DNA of 64,000 bases from Sutcliffiella horikoshii. GTDB taxonomy: Bacteria; Bacillota; Bacilli; Bacillales; Bacillaceae_I. The notes under the pieces were generated by a model. It was not told the origin of the DNA, ran no database searches, and saw nothing but the letters and a program-made list of their open reading frames with translations. The stretch is taken from NCBI RefSeq assembly GCF_020524325.1, contig NZ_JAIVKY010000007.1, positions 186,001 to 250,000 on the forward strand, in the 5' to 3' direction. Shown one piece after another: positions 1-8,733 of the stretch; position 1 is the stretch's first letter, and each line of letters begins with the position of its first letter. Made by a program: the position numbers and the translations under genes.

Positions 1-2
1 GG

Positions 3-62
3 ATCTACCTCGGCTACCGCCTATTTACCTGGATCGCACCCATCTTCCAATCAAGCAACTAA
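3..62 (+). CDS. possible C-terminal end of a gene cut by the window edge
   Basis: The third forward frame is open from the window edge to a TAA at 60-62. It reads as a hydrophobic tail (IYLGYRLFTWIAPIFQSSN) that could be the last residues of a membrane protein. Nineteen residues are too few to identify a family, and the other two forward frames are also open for some distance, so this may be chance. Confidence 0.2.
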   Translation: MYLGYRLFTWIAPIFQSSN

Positions 63-91
63 CATGTCACCAACGACAATTTAAAATCACA

Positions 92-146
92 AAAGAGGGG
101 TCTGATCCTTCACCGCTTTAGAGCGGTGAGGGTCAGACCCCTCTTT
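92..146. repeat. REP-like GGGGTCTGA palindrome, likely uvsE terminator
   Basis: Long imperfect inverted repeat: AAAGAGGGGTCTGATCC and a CACCGC arm, a short TTTA loop, then GCGGTG and GGGTCAGACCCCTCTTT. On the minus strand it lies just after the uvsE stop codon and its arm ends in a T run, so it can act as the uvsE terminator. It belongs to the dispersed GGGGTCTGACCCC family seen about fourteen times in this window. Confidence 0.7.
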
Positions 147-160
147 ACTTCTTTATCTCT

Positions 161-1114
161 TCACCACTCCACCGCACCGCCGCTAATCCGTTTCACACCT
201 CGAATTTTCGCGATATCCTCACACAGTTGCAGTGCCGCTTCGTCTTTCCGTTTCGCTTCAACCATAAAGTCAACATCTTGTCCAAGTCCAACGACCGCTT
301 TTAAAAACTCCATTATAAACTGCAGGTCCACAAAGTCCGCATGGTGGCGCAATTTCTTTTCCGAAATAGGGGAGGAGATATGTATCTTTGGGATGATTCC
401 GATATCCTTCCATGTCGCATACACCCGTGGTAGTAACTCTTCCCAGGACACAGAACTTGGATTGGCAAACTCATGATGGTAATCAAACGCAAGAGGAATC
501 CCGAGTTCCTCGCACAACACCAATGTTTCCTCTGTTGTGTATGTCTTATCATCATTCTCCAATGTCATCCTGGCTCGGACCTCATCCGGCAAATGCTTCA
601 AATTCTCACGGAACCGCTCCACGGCAAGCTCCTTGTTCCCATAAGCACCACCAACATGAATGTTGATCGTTCCCTGATCCTCAAGCCCCATCGCCTTCAA
701 CATGTCATAATGGTAAACCATATCAATTACCGCATTCTCTGTAATATGCGCTTTATCACTCGTAAATAAAGTAAACTGATTAGGATGAAAGCTCGAACGC
801 ATGCCATACCGTTTTACCAAATCGCCAATCTCCTTAAACTCATCACCAAACTCCTTAACAAAGTCCCACTTTACATCAGGATGGGTGGCAAGCGGAACGA
901 TAGAGGAGGAGAAGCGGAATACTTTGATTTCGTGAGCGATGCAAAAGTAAATCGTCCGGAGCGTGTTCAGTAAATTCTCACGAGTCACAGAGAGTAATTT
1001 TTCTCGTCCTTCCTCAGCAGTCATCTTCTTATATCGTGTATAGGTCAGGGCCCTGGCAGGGGAGGCCTCCCAGAGTGTCCAAGATTGCGATACAAATCCA
1101 AAGCGAATTCTCAT
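161..1114 (-). CDS. uvsE: UV DNA damage endonuclease UvsE (UvdE family)
   Basis: TIM-barrel endonuclease that incises 5' to UV photoproducts and starts an alternative excision repair route. The 317-aa product matches the usual length of Bacillus UvsE (YwjD). Family motifs are in order: N-terminal RIRFGFVSQSW, SSFHPNQFTLF, INIHVGGAYGNKE, LENDDKTYT, LAFDYHHEF, KIHISSP and VEAKRKDEA; the His, Glu and Asp residues in them are the expected metal ligands. The start is an ATG preceded on the minus strand by AAGGAG at good spacing. It follows the cardiolipin synthase gene by 49 nt on the same strand, so the two are probably cotranscribed, as in the B. subtilis ywjE-ywjD order. Confidence 0.93.
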   Translation of the reverse strand: MRIRFGFVSQSWTLWEASPARALTYTRYKKMTAEEGREKLLSVTRENLLNTLRTIYFCIAHEIKVFRFSSSIVPLATHPDVKWDFVKEFGDEFKEIGDLVKRYGMRSSFHPNQFTLFTSDKAHITENAVIDMVYHYDMLKAMGLEDQGTINIHVGGAYGNKELAVERFRENLKHLPDEVRARMTLENDDKTYTTEETLVLCEELGIPLAFDYHHEFANPSSVSWEELLPRVYATWKDIGIIPKIHISSPISEKKLRHHADFVDLQFIMEFLKAVVGLGQDVDFMVEAKRKDEAALQLCEDIAKIRGVKRISGGAVEW

Positions 1115-1163
1115 ACAAACAGACTCCTTTTCAAAGCTTTCCAGCAGTCTCTACATTCATGAT

Positions 1164-2369
1164 TTACAACAATGGCGCAATGACCTTGGAAAGCTTTTCT
1201 TTTCCCTTGTCGAATAACGTTCGGTTTCGGATAAACTCAAGCGTCAACTTTTCCGAATTATGAATGTCCTTGTGAATTTCCTGAACCGTCTTGTGCACAA
1301 ATTCCTTATCAAAAATTAAACAATTAATCTCGTTGTTCAAGAAGAGGCTGCGCTTATCAAAATTGGCGGTTCCGACATCACAAGTGTGATCATCAATTAC
1401 CATGACTTTTGCATGATAAAAACCTAGATAGAATCGATAAACTTCTGCACCTGCTTGAATGATTGTTGCAAAGTATGGGAAAGCAGCATCCATCACAAGC
1501 GCATGATCGGCCTTCGCTGGGACAAGCACGGTAACCTTCACACCTCGATTTAAAGCGGAAAGCAGTTCATCTAGCAAAGGCTCACTCGGAATAAAATAAG
1601 GAGTGCAAATGATGATGGACTTCTCTGCTTTTTGAATCAGCTTTAAAAATGTATCCGTCAAATGTCCACCATTCGTAGGTACCAGCTTGTGCGTGATAGG
1701 GCCTTTCACCAACTCCGGATAATACATTTCGCCCCACTCACCAGGTGGAAAATCACCGGCTTGCTCCCAGTTCTGAATAAACTGTGACTGAAGGTCCTGC
1801 ACGCCTTCACCTTCAAGCTTGAGATGATAATCCCGCCAAACGCCAAACTCCGGATCTTGTCCTAAATATTCTTTTCCAATATTAAATCCTCCAACATAGC
1901 CTATTTTCCCGTCAATCACGGTGATTTTTCGGTGATTTCGCTGATTAATGCTGAAAAAAAAGAAGGGGAATGCAGGCTTATGATAAACTTCCACTTTAAT
2001 GCCGTGCTGCTCGAGTTCTTTGATGGTCTCTTTTTTTACATCAAAGGATCCAAAGTAATCAAGAAGGAGACGAACTTCTAATCCCTGATCTGCCTTATCC
2101 TTTAATATGTTTAGAAATTCCTTGCTCGCATGATCGTCACGTACCATGTAAAAGAGGGAGTGAATGTGGCTGGTGGCGTGGCGCATATCGTGAAACAAAT
2201 CTTTGTAAAGCAAGTTTCCGTCCGCATAAAGCTGAATATCACTCTGCCTTTTCGGGAACTTCAACCTTTTGCATTCTTTTAAATGCTTTTTTCTTCCAAA
2301 GTGTAAATCCACTGCCAACCAAGCAAAAATAAGTCCAATCGCCCCAATAATGTATAATGCAATTTCCAT
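1164..2369 (-). CDS. ywjE: cardiolipin synthase, short YwjE type (phospholipase D superfamily)
   Basis: Condenses two phosphatidylglycerol molecules into cardiolipin at the membrane. The 401-aa protein has one N-terminal membrane segment (about residues 3-20) and two HKD motifs, HRKITVIDGKIGYVGGFN and HAKVMVIDDHTCDVGTANF, which supply the catalytic His/Lys/Asp pairs. It is shorter than classical ClsA (about 480-500 aa, two N-terminal helices) and matches the YwjE length class. The reading frame is open for nine more codons upstream, but the start chosen (MEIALYII) has GGGAGG eight bases before its ATG, and the upstream ATG has no such site. Divergent from fadF and probably cotranscribed with uvsE. 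Confidence 0.92.
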   Translation of the reverse strand: MEIALYIIGAIGLIFAWLAVDLHFGRKKHLKECKRLKFPKRQSDIQLYADGNLLYKDLFHDMRHATSHIHSLFYMVRDDHASKEFLNILKDKADQGLEVRLLLDYFGSFDVKKETIKELEQHGIKVEVYHKPAFPFFFFSINQRNHRKITVIDGKIGYVGGFNIGKEYLGQDPEFGVWRDYHLKLEGEGVQDLQSQFIQNWEQAGDFPPGEWGEMYYPELVKGPITHKLVPTNGGHLTDTFLKLIQKAEKSIIICTPYFIPSEPLLDELLSALNRGVKVTVLVPAKADHALVMDAAFPYFATIIQAGAEVYRFYLGFYHAKVMVIDDHTCDVGTANFDKRSLFLNNEINCLIFDKEFVHKTVQEIHKDIHNSEKLTLEFIRNRTLFDKGKEKLSKVIAPLL

Positions 2370-2396
2370 CCTTTTCCCTCCCGAAAACGCGTCCAT

Positions 2397-2490
2397 TTAG
2401 TTTTTACGTATCTAATCGTTCTTATCCTATAACTAATTACCCATACCCTCTTTTATATAAAAATAAAGCATATATTTATAACTAAATATG
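2397..2490. other. AT-rich divergent intergenic region
   Basis: AT-rich spacer between the divergent ywjE and fadF genes. The fadF promoter and operator lie immediately to its right. The ywjE promoter should be here on the minus strand, but I see no convincing -35/-10 pair. Confidence 0.5.
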
Positions 2491-2519
2491 TTGACTGAAT
2501 GCTCATTCAGTTATAAGAT
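2491..2519 (+). promoter_or_regulatory. fadF promoter with overlapping 18-bp palindromic operator
   Basis: TTGACT at 2491-2496, a 17-nt spacer and TAAGAT at 2514-2519 form a sigma-A type promoter. The near-perfect palindrome ACTGAATGCTCATTCAGT (2494-2511) fills the spacer, so a bound repressor would block RNA polymerase. The half-sites resemble the TGAATGA type bound by FadR, the acyl-CoA-responsive TetR-family repressor known to control fadF in B. subtilis. A related palindrome lies upstream of the thiolase operon at 4822-4839. Which regulator binds is an inference. Confidence 0.7.
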
Positions 2520-2636
2520 ATAGTTAAATTACTAAAGTTCTGAAAATTATATTCTTTCCAAACATTGAGGCTCTTTCGTTAGAAAAAACACGTAAACGGC
2601 CGACAGGAAAAAGGGGACACGAAAGGAGTGGGAGAT

Positions 2637-4754
2637 GTGAGTAACGGTTTGTTAATTGCCAATTGGATTTTAACGATAATTGTAACCGCTTACGCATTAT
2701 CGCTATTTGTTTACTTGATCAGAACAAGAATTCAGTTCATTAAACTAGGGAAAAAAGTTGAATTCGACAACAAAGTGAAAGAACGATTAGACAAAGTTTG
2801 GGTCAATGTTTTTGGCCAGAAAAAATTATTGAAGGATAAGAAAAGTGGAATAATCCACGTCATGTTCTTCTATGGATTTCTTATGGTTCAGCTTGGGGCG
2901 CTGGACTTAATTATCAAAGGGCTTGCACCAAACGCGCATTTGCCGCTTGGACCATTATATCCAGCCTTTACGTTTTTCCAAGAGCTAGTAACACTAATGA
3001 TTTTAGTTGCGGTTGTTTGGGCTTTCTACCGCCGCTATGTAGAGAAGTTAGTTCGTTTAAAAAGAGGCTTCAAATCTGGTCTTGTTCTATTATTCATCGG
3101 CGGATTGATGCTTTCTGTATTATTTTCAAACGGGATGGGGCTTATCTGGCATGATCATGATTTAACATGGAGCGAGCCGGTGGCATCACTATTCGCACTC
3201 ATGTTCAGTTGGATCAATGAAACGGCAGCCATCGCATTATTTTATGTCGGCTGGTGGATTCACCTCTTATTCTTATTAACATTCTTGGTGTACGTACCGC
3301 AATCCAAACACGCGCATTTAATTGCTGGACCTGCGAATGTATTTTTCCATCGTACAACCAACCCAGGAAAGCTTGAAAAAATTGATTTTGAAGACGAGAC
3401 GCAAGAAACATTCGGTGTCGGGAAAGTGGAAGACTTCACCCAATACCAATTAATCGATATGTACGCCTGTGTCGAGTGTGGACGCTGTACCAACATGTGT
3501 CCGGCAACTGGAACAGGAAAAATGCTTTCACCGATGGATTTGATCATTAAAATCCGTGACCACTTAACAGACAAGGGAGCGGCCATCACGTCCAAATCCC
3601 CTTGGGTACCGACGTACGCGTTCAATAACACCCATGGAAATCAGCTTGCCATGATGGGGGCTGCCGGAAAAGGTGCACAAGAAAGCGCGGCAACGATTGA
3701 ATATAGCCCGAGCCTGATCGGCGATGTCATTACAGAAGAAGAGATTTGGGCATGTACAACCTGTCGTAACTGTGAGGACCAATGTCCGGTAATGAACGAG
3801 CATGTGGATAAAATTATCGACCTTCGCCGTTACCTAGTTCTTACAGAAGGAAAAATGGATGCCGATGCGCAACGTGCAATGACCAACATCGAGCGCCAAG
3901 GAAATCCTTGGGGTCTTAACCGTAAAGAGCGCGAAAACTGGCGCGATGCAGCACCAGAAGTTAGCATTCCAACGGTAAAAGAAATGAAGAAGGCAGGAGA
4001 AGAGTTTGAGTATCTGTTCTGGGTAGGATCCATGGGATCTTTCGATAATCGCTCCCAGAAAATCGCCATCTCTTTTGCAAAATTAATGAACGAAGCTGGC
4101 GTGAAATTCGCGATTCTTGGCAACAAGGAGAAAAACTCTGGAGATACGCCGCGCCGTTTAGGAAACGAATTTCTTTTCCAAGAGCTTGCAACAAGCAATA
4201 TTGCGGAATTCGAGAAAAACGAAGTCAAGAAAATCGTCACCATCGACCCGCATGCTTATAATATTTTCAAAAACGAGTACCCTGATTTCGGCTTAGAAGC
4301 GGAAGTCTATCACCATACAGAAGTATTGGCAGAGCTTGTGAAAGAAGGCAAACTGACTCCAGTACACGAGGTAAAAGAGACGATCACGTATCACGATTCT
4401 TGCTACCTCGGAAGATACAACGAAGTTTACGAGCCGCCTCGTGACATCCTAAAAGCCATTCCAGGCGTCAAAGTGGTCGAAATGAACCGCAGCCGCGAAA
4501 CAGGAATGTGCTGTGGAGCCGGCGGAGGACTCATGTGGATGGAAGAAGACACAGGCACACGCGTCAACGTCGCCCGTACTGAACAAGCACTAGAAGTCGC
4601 ACCAAGCGTCATCAGCTCCGGCTGTCCTTACTGCCTGACGATGCTATCTGACGGCACGAAAGCGAAGGAAGTAGAAGAAAACGTCGGCACCTATGACGTA
4701 GCAGAACTCTTAGAACGCTCCGTTATCGGCGAAAAACAAGAATTAGTATCTTAA
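2637..4754 (+). CDS. fadF: membrane iron-sulfur oxidoreductase FadF (fatty-acid oxidation)
   Basis: Predicted electron carrier from acyl-CoA dehydrogenase/ETF to the membrane quinone pool. The first ~240 residues hold about six membrane helices. Two 4Fe-4S binding motifs follow, CVECGRCTNMCP and CTTCRNCEDQCPV, and then paired CCG-domain cysteine motifs (DSCYLGRYNEVYEPPR, MCCGAGGG, SGCPYCLTM), as in heterodisulfide-reductase-like proteins. GTG at 2637 is preferred over in-frame GTG 2628 because AAAGGAG (2622-2628) is correctly spaced only from 2637; the product is 705 aa. Synteny with B. subtilis ywjD-ywjE-ywjF supports the name. Regulation is probably by the overlapping palindrome at its promoter and a cre-like site at 2681. 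Confidence 0.9.
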   Translation: MSNGLLIANWILTIIVTAYALSLFVYLIRTRIQFIKLGKKVEFDNKVKERLDKVWVNVFGQKKLLKDKKSGIIHVMFFYGFLMVQLGALDLIIKGLAPNAHLPLGPLYPAFTFFQELVTLMILVAVVWAFYRRYVEKLVRLKRGFKSGLVLLFIGGLMLSVLFSNGMGLIWHDHDLTWSEPVASLFALMFSWINETAAIALFYVGWWIHLLFLLTFLVYVPQSKHAHLIAGPANVFFHRTTNPGKLEKIDFEDETQETFGVGKVEDFTQYQLIDMYACVECGRCTNMCPATGTGKMLSPMDLIIKIRDHLTDKGAAITSKSPWVPTYAFNNTHGNQLAMMGAAGKGAQESAATIEYSPSLIGDVITEEEIWACTTCRNCEDQCPVMNEHVDKIIDLRRYLVLTEGKMDADAQRAMTNIERQGNPWGLNRKERENWRDAAPEVSIPTVKEMKKAGEEFEYLFWVGSMGSFDNRSQKIAISFAKLMNEAGVKFAILGNKEKNSGDTPRRLGNEFLFQELATSNIAEFEKNEVKKIVTIDPHAYNIFKNEYPDFGLEAEVYHHTEVLAELVKEGKLTPVHEVKETITYHDSCYLGRYNEVYEPPRDILKAIPGVKVVEMNRSRETGMCCGAGGGLMWMEEDTGTRVNVARTEQALEVAPSVISSGCPYCLTMLSDGTKAKEVEENVGTYDVAELLERSVIGEKQELVS
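2681..2694 (+). promoter_or_regulatory. cre-like site inside the start of fadF
   Basis: TGTAACCGCTTACG matches the CcpA consensus TGWAANCGNTNWCA at 13 of 14 positions (last base differs). It lies about 45 bp inside the coding region, where roadblock-type cre sites occur. CcpA control of fatty-acid oxidation genes is known in Bacillus. The single mismatch and the coding context leave it uncertain. Confidence 0.4.
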
Positions 4755-4819
4755 TAGAATAATAGAATCACGTCTCAAGGTGTACGTAGTTTACTGCGTG
4801 CACCATATGCTTTTCACCA

Positions 4820-4841
4820 AAACTGAGCGACCGTTCAGTTT
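4820..4841 (+). promoter_or_regulatory. palindromic operator upstream of the thiolase operon
   Basis: Inverted repeat with core ACTGAGCGACCGTTCAGT (4822-4839), flanked by AA and TT. It shares the ACTGA...TTCAGT arms and 18-bp length of the fadF operator. Where the cores differ, symmetry at one inner pair is kept (T/A there, C/G here). Probably bound by a TetR-family repressor, either the one encoded at 9890 or a FadR homolog elsewhere. I could not place a clear -35/-10 pair around it. Confidence 0.6.
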
Positions 4842-4856
4842 TTAAAACACAACAAT

Positions 4857-4870
4857 TGTAAGCGGTAACA
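4857..4870 (+). promoter_or_regulatory. cre site (CcpA) upstream of the thiolase operon
   Basis: TGTAAGCGGTAACA matches every defined position of TGWAANCGNTNWCA. It sits about 15 bp downstream of the palindromic operator and about 200 bp before the thiolase start. Carbon catabolite repression of acyl-CoA catabolism by CcpA is established in Bacillus, including for mmgABC. Confidence 0.65.
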
Positions 4871-4885
4871 AAGCATTTAGAGATT

Positions 4886-5020
4886 CTCCCCTTATTGATT
4901 GGAGTGAAGGGGGTGAGACTCCTACGGGAGGAAGGGACAGGGAAGACCCCGCAATGAAGTGAGGAGGCTTCCGGACCGCCCGTGGAAAGCGAACCCCCGA
5001 AACGGAAATCAATACGGGAG
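4886..5020 (+). repeat. 130-nt structured intergenic repeat, copy 1
   Basis: Outer arms CTCCCCTTATTGATT and AAATCAATACGGGAG flank a GC-rich core containing GACTCCTACGGGAGG, GAAGACCCCGC, GAGGAGGCTTCC and GGAAAGCGAAC. Five further copies occur at 19702, 20638, 23512, 54226 and 60763, all in the same orientation. The internal pair here is GGAAG/CTTCC where most other copies have TTGAG/CTCAAG, a compensatory change. It lies between fadF and the thiolase start. Confidence 0.8.
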
Positions 5021-5066
5021 TTAACCCAACAATATATTTTTTTCACATAAAAAGGAGGAAATACAA

Positions 5067-6245
5067 ATGGGAAAAACAGTAATCGTTAGTGGAGTCCGCA
5101 CACCAATCGGCCGTTTCGCAGGAGGCCTAAGTACACTATCCGCCTCAGACCTTGGAGCAGTAGCCATCAAAGAAGCACTAAATCGAGCAAACCTATCAGG
5201 CGACCAAGTAGGAGAAGTCATCATGGGTACAGTCCTACAAGGCGGCCAAGGTCAACTTCCATCCCGCCAAGCCTCCCAAAAAGCAGGCCTGCCATGGGAA
5301 GTACGCACCGAAACCATTAACAAAGTATGCGCATCCGGCATGCGCAGCGTCACACTCGGCGACATCCTCATCCGCTCCGGTGAAGAAGAAGTCATCGTAG
5401 CAGGCGGAATGGAATCCATGAGCAACGCACCATACATGCTGCCAAAGGCAAGATGGGGCCTTCGCATGGGAGACAGCACCGTGCAAGACTTGATGGTCCA
5501 TGACGGCCTAACTTGTACGTTTACAGGTGTGCACATGGGCACTTACGGAAACAGTGTCGCAAAAGAAATGGAAATCACCCGTGAAGACCAAGATGCATGG
5601 GCATTCAGAAGTCACCAACGCGCGATCGAAGCAACAGAAAAAGGTACATTTGATGCAGAAATCGTCCCAGTTTCCGTTCCGCAGCGAAAAGGCGACCCGA
5701 TTATCGTGAGCAAGGATGAGTCACCACGAAAAGATACGTCTCTTGAGAAACTTGCGAGCTTGCGACCGGCATTTGACCATGACGGGACTATCACGGCAGG
5801 GAACGCACCAGGCGTGAATGACGGAGCAAGTGCGCTTGTGTTGATGAGTGAAGACCGTGCAGAAAAAGAAGGGAAAGAAGTGCTGGCAACCATCCTTGGG
5901 CACGCATCCATCGCAGTGGAAGCAAAGGATTTCCCGAAAACTCCAGGACTTGTCATCACAGAACTTTTACAGAAAACAGGCACAAAGCTTGAAGAAATTG
6001 ATCTTTTTGAAATAAATGAAGCATTCGCTGCAGTTGCGCTGGCATCGGCAAACCTTGCTGGACTTGATTTGGAAAAAGTGAATGTAAACGGCGGGGCAGT
6101 TGCGTTAGGACATCCAATCGGGGCAAGTGGCGCACGTATCATCGTATCGTTAATTCATGAGTTGAAGCGCCGCGGCGGCGGGCTTGGCATTGCTTCTATC
6201 TGCTCAGGTGGCGGACAGGGCGATGCAATTTTGATCCAAGTATAA
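5067..6245 (+). CDS. mmgA: acetyl-CoA acetyltransferase (thiolase II)
   Basis: Biosynthetic/degradative thiolase interconverting two acetyl-CoA and acetoacetyl-CoA plus CoA; also cleaves 3-ketoacyl-CoA at the end of beta-oxidation. The 392-aa length is typical. The nucleophile is Cys88 in NKVCASGM, the catalytic His is in ALGHPIGASGAR, and the second Cys is in ICSGGGQGDA near the C-terminus. AAAGGAGG lies at good spacing from the ATG. It heads a run of thiolase, 3-hydroxyacyl-CoA dehydrogenase and acyl-CoA dehydrogenase that matches the lengths and order of B. subtilis mmgABC (393/287/379 aa as I recall); the symbol rests on that similarity. Preceded by a palindromic operator and a cre site. 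Confidence 0.9.
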   Translation: MGKTVIVSGVRTPIGRFAGGLSTLSASDLGAVAIKEALNRANLSGDQVGEVIMGTVLQGGQGQLPSRQASQKAGLPWEVRTETINKVCASGMRSVTLGDILIRSGEEEVIVAGGMESMSNAPYMLPKARWGLRMGDSTVQDLMVHDGLTCTFTGVHMGTYGNSVAKEMEITREDQDAWAFRSHQRAIEATEKGTFDAEIVPVSVPQRKGDPIIVSKDESPRKDTSLEKLASLRPAFDHDGTITAGNAPGVNDGASALVLMSEDRAEKEGKEVLATILGHASIAVEAKDFPKTPGLVITELLQKTGTKLEEIDLFEINEAFAAVALASANLAGLDLEKVNVNGGAVALGHPIGASGARIIVSLIHELKRRGGGLGIASICSGGGQGDAILIQV

Positions 6246-6276
6246 GTGACAGAAACTTTTTAGGAGGTATCAGAAC

Positions 6277-7131
6277 ATGACAATTCAAAAAGTAATGGTG
6301 ATCGGCGCAGGACAAATGGGTTCAGGTATCGCGCAGGTTTGTGCAATGGCAGGCTATGACGTATATATGAACGACTTGAAACAAGAATTTTTAGATCGCG
6401 GGCTTATGGGTATTACGAAAAACTTGAGCAGATCCGTGGAAAAAGGCCGCATGACAGAGGACAAGAAATCTGCTGTACTGGGTCGCTTGCAAACGACCAC
6501 AACACTTGAAGACGCTAAACACGTCGACATCGTCATTGAAGCGGCAGTGGAAAACATGGACATCAAAAAGAAAATATTCGCAGAGCTTGATCAACACGCT
6601 CCGGCTCACACCATTTTAGCGACCAATACATCTTCGCTTCCTATTACAGAAATCGCGGCAGCAACAGGGAGACCTGAAAAGGTAATCGGGATGCACTTTA
6701 TGAATCCTGTGCCTGTTATGAAACTTGTAGAAATCATTCGCGGCTTGCAAACGGCAGACGAAGTGTACGGTGCGATTGAAGATATGACGAAAAAGCTTTC
6801 CAAAGTGCCGGTGGAAGTGAACGACTTCCCAGGATTCGTATCTAACCGCGTGTTGATGCCAATGATCAACGAAGCAATTTTCACGGTATACGAGGGCGTT
6901 GCAACGCCGGAAGCGATCGATGAAGTCATGAAGCTTGGCATGAACCATCCAATGGGGCCGTTGACACTTGCAGATTTTATCGGACTTGATACATGCCTGT
7001 ACATTATGGAAACGTTGCATGAAGGCTTTGGCGATGATAAATATCGTCCATGTCCGTTGCTTAGAAAATATGTAAAAGCAGGCTGGCTGGGACGCAAAAC
7101 GGGACGCGGATTTTATACGTACGAGACATAA
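6277..7131 (+). CDS. mmgB: 3-hydroxybutyryl-CoA dehydrogenase
   Basis: NAD-dependent oxidation of 3-hydroxyacyl-CoA to 3-ketoacyl-CoA. The 284-aa protein starts with a Rossmann fold, [14 protein letters not shown]. The catalytic His is in [15 protein letters not shown], with [11 protein letters not shown] before it and [15 protein letters not shown] opening the helical C-terminal domain. AGGAGG lies 9 nt before ATG. It follows the thiolase by 31 nt, so the two are in one operon, acting on successive beta-oxidation steps. Confidence 0.93.
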   Translation: MTIQKVMVIGAGQMGSGIAQVCAMAGYDVYMNDLKQEFLDRGLMGITKNLSRSVEKGRMTEDKKSAVLGRLQTTTTLEDAKHVDIVIEAAVENMDIKKKIFAELDQHAPAHTILATNTSSLPITEIAAATGRPEKVIGMHFMNPVPVMKLVEIIRGLQTADEVYGAIEDMTKKLSKVPVEVNDFPGFVSNRVLMPMINEAIFTVYEGVATPEAIDEVMKLGMNHPMGPLTLADFIGLDTCLYIMETLHEGFGDDKYRPCPLLRKYVKAGWLGRKTGRGFYTYET

Positions 7132-7182
7132 GAGGCGCATGAGGGGAATTTTTTCTAGACAGCAGGAGAGGGGTAGAATGGC

Positions 7183-8319
7183 ATGAATTTACGTTTTACA
7201 GAAGAGCAGGAAATGGTCCGGAAAATGGTGCGTGATTTCGCAGAAACGGAAATTGCACCTTTTGTGGAAAAAATGGAAGAGGGCGAGTTCCCTCGTGAGA
7301 TCTTGCGGAAAATGGCCGACCTTGGCCTGATGGGGATGACCATTCCGGAAGAGTATGGTGGAGCGGGAATGGACTTTCCTTCCTACATCATCGCGATTAA
7401 TGAACTTTCCCGCGTGAGCGCGACAGTCGGGGTAATCCTGTCTGTACACACCTCCGTGGGGACCAATCCAATTCTTTATTTTGGCACAGAAGAGCAGAAA
7501 CAGAAATATGTGACGAAGCTTGCGTCTGGCGAGTATCTTGGCGCATTCTGTTTGACGGAGCCAAGTGCGGGATCTGATGCAGGAAGCTTGAAAACGCGTG
7601 CCGTGAAACAAGGTGACCACTATGTGCTGAACGGTGCGAAGGTGTTCATCACAAACGGCGGGGAAGCAGACACATACATCGTCTTTGCATCCACCAATCC
7701 GGAGCTAGGAGCGAAGGGAGTTTCCGCATTCATCGTGGAAAAAGATACTCCTGGATTTGTGATTGGAAAAGATGAGCACAAAATGGGCTTGCACGGCTCG
7801 AAAACCGTCCAGCTGACGTTTGAAGACGCGAAGGTTCCTGCAGAGAACTTACTTGGAGTTGAGGGGGAAGGCTTTAAAATTGCAATGGCGAACCTTGATG
7901 TCGGCCGAATCGGCATCGCGGCGCAGTCCTTAGGTATTGCAGAAGCGGCAGTGCAAGCGGCAACAGCCTATGCAAAAGAGCGCGTCCAATTCGGCAAGCC
8001 AATCGCGGCACAACAGGGTGTTTCTTTTAAACTAGCAGACATGGCGACCGCAGTGGAAGGTGCAAGATTATTGACGTATCGCGCGGCAAACCTTCGTGCT
8101 TTAGGCAAACCTTGCGGAAAAGAAGCGTCCATGGCGAAGCTTTTTGCATCTCAAACGGCGATGAACGTGGCAATTGAGGCGGTTCAGGTGTTCGGCGGCT
8201 ACGGCTATACGAAGGACTATCCGGTCGAGCGCTACTTCCGTGACGCGAAGGTTTGTGAGATTTACGAGGGGACGAGTGAGATTCAGAGATTGGTGATCGG
8301 AAAGCATTTGATGAACTAG
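7183..8319 (+). CDS. mmgC: acyl-CoA dehydrogenase (short-chain type), first copy
   Basis: FAD-dependent alpha,beta-dehydrogenation of acyl-CoA, passing electrons to ETF and probably then to FadF. At 378 aa it has the usual domains: helical N-terminus ([15 protein letters not shown]), middle beta domain with [15 protein letters not shown] and VFITNGG, and C-terminal helical domain with [19 protein letters not shown]. The catalytic Glu is in [26 protein letters not shown] precedes the ATG. 51 nt separate it from the previous gene. A second paralog follows at 8734 after a 414-nt spacer filled with a periodic array. Chain-length preference cannot be read from sequence. Confidence 0.9.
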   Translation: MNLRFTEEQEMVRKMVRDFAETEIAPFVEKMEEGEFPREILRKMADLGLMGMTIPEEYGGAGMDFPSYIIAINELSRVSATVGVILSVHTSVGTNPILYFGTEEQKQKYVTKLASGEYLGAFCLTEPSAGSDAGSLKTRAVKQGDHYVLNGAKVFITNGGEADTYIVFASTNPELGAKGVSAFIVEKDTPGFVIGKDEHKMGLHGSKTVQLTFEDAKVPAENLLGVEGEGFKIAMANLDVGRIGIAAQSLGIAEAAVQAATAYAKERVQFGKPIAAQQGVSFKLADMATAVEGARLLTYRAANLRALGKPCGKEASMAKLFASQTAMNVAIEAVQVFGGYGYTKDYPVERYFRDAKVCEIYEGTSEIQRLVIGKHLMN

Positions 8320-8382
8320 GGGACGGCGTTTGCGAGTGTTGGTCAATGATTGTTGCTTTTTCACAATCTGTTCGCGGACAAA

Positions 8383-8570
8383 TGTCCAAAGATTTTCGAA
8401 AGTTGTCCAAAGTTTTTGAGAAGTTGACCGAAGTTTCAACGAAAGTGTCCAAACCAATTTTTAAAATGACCGAACACCCCAACCAAGTTGTCCAAAGGTG
8501 TTCCTCAATTGTCCTAACCACCAGGGAAAGAGCGTAAAAAGTGTCCGAAAACACTTCTAAAATGACCGAA
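8383..8570. repeat. 21-nt-spaced private-motif array (TGTCCAAA/TGACCGAA)
   Basis: The 8-mer TGTCCAAA, or its variant TGACCGAA, recurs at 8383, 8404, 8425, 8446, 8467, 8489, 8510 (as TGTCCTAA), 8542 (TGTCCGAA) and 8563. Steps are 21, 21, 21, 21, 22, 21, 32 and 21 nt. The bases between copies are not conserved. It fills much of the spacer between the two acyl-CoA dehydrogenase genes. The remainder (8571-8733) holds no gene I can support. Confidence 0.85.
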
Positions 8571-8733
8571 CGTATTTCGAGGGCACTGAAAAGAGCAAAA
8601 AAACGATAAAAGTTGTGAAACTTTTAATAAAACCGGAACAAAACGCCGCGCCAGCGCCTGGTTCCCGCCAAAAGCGAAGCCCGGACCCTTAGTGTGGCAT
8701 CCAAAAAATCTAACTCATCGGGGGATGAAAAAT

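Noticed and set aside
8346-8537. 63-codon reading frame with a seven-residue repeat (SK-F-KL pattern)
   Set aside because: It arises because 21 is a multiple of three; there is no ribosome site, and the 22- and 32-nt steps break the repeat frame. The other arrays with 20/21 steps are not in frame at all.
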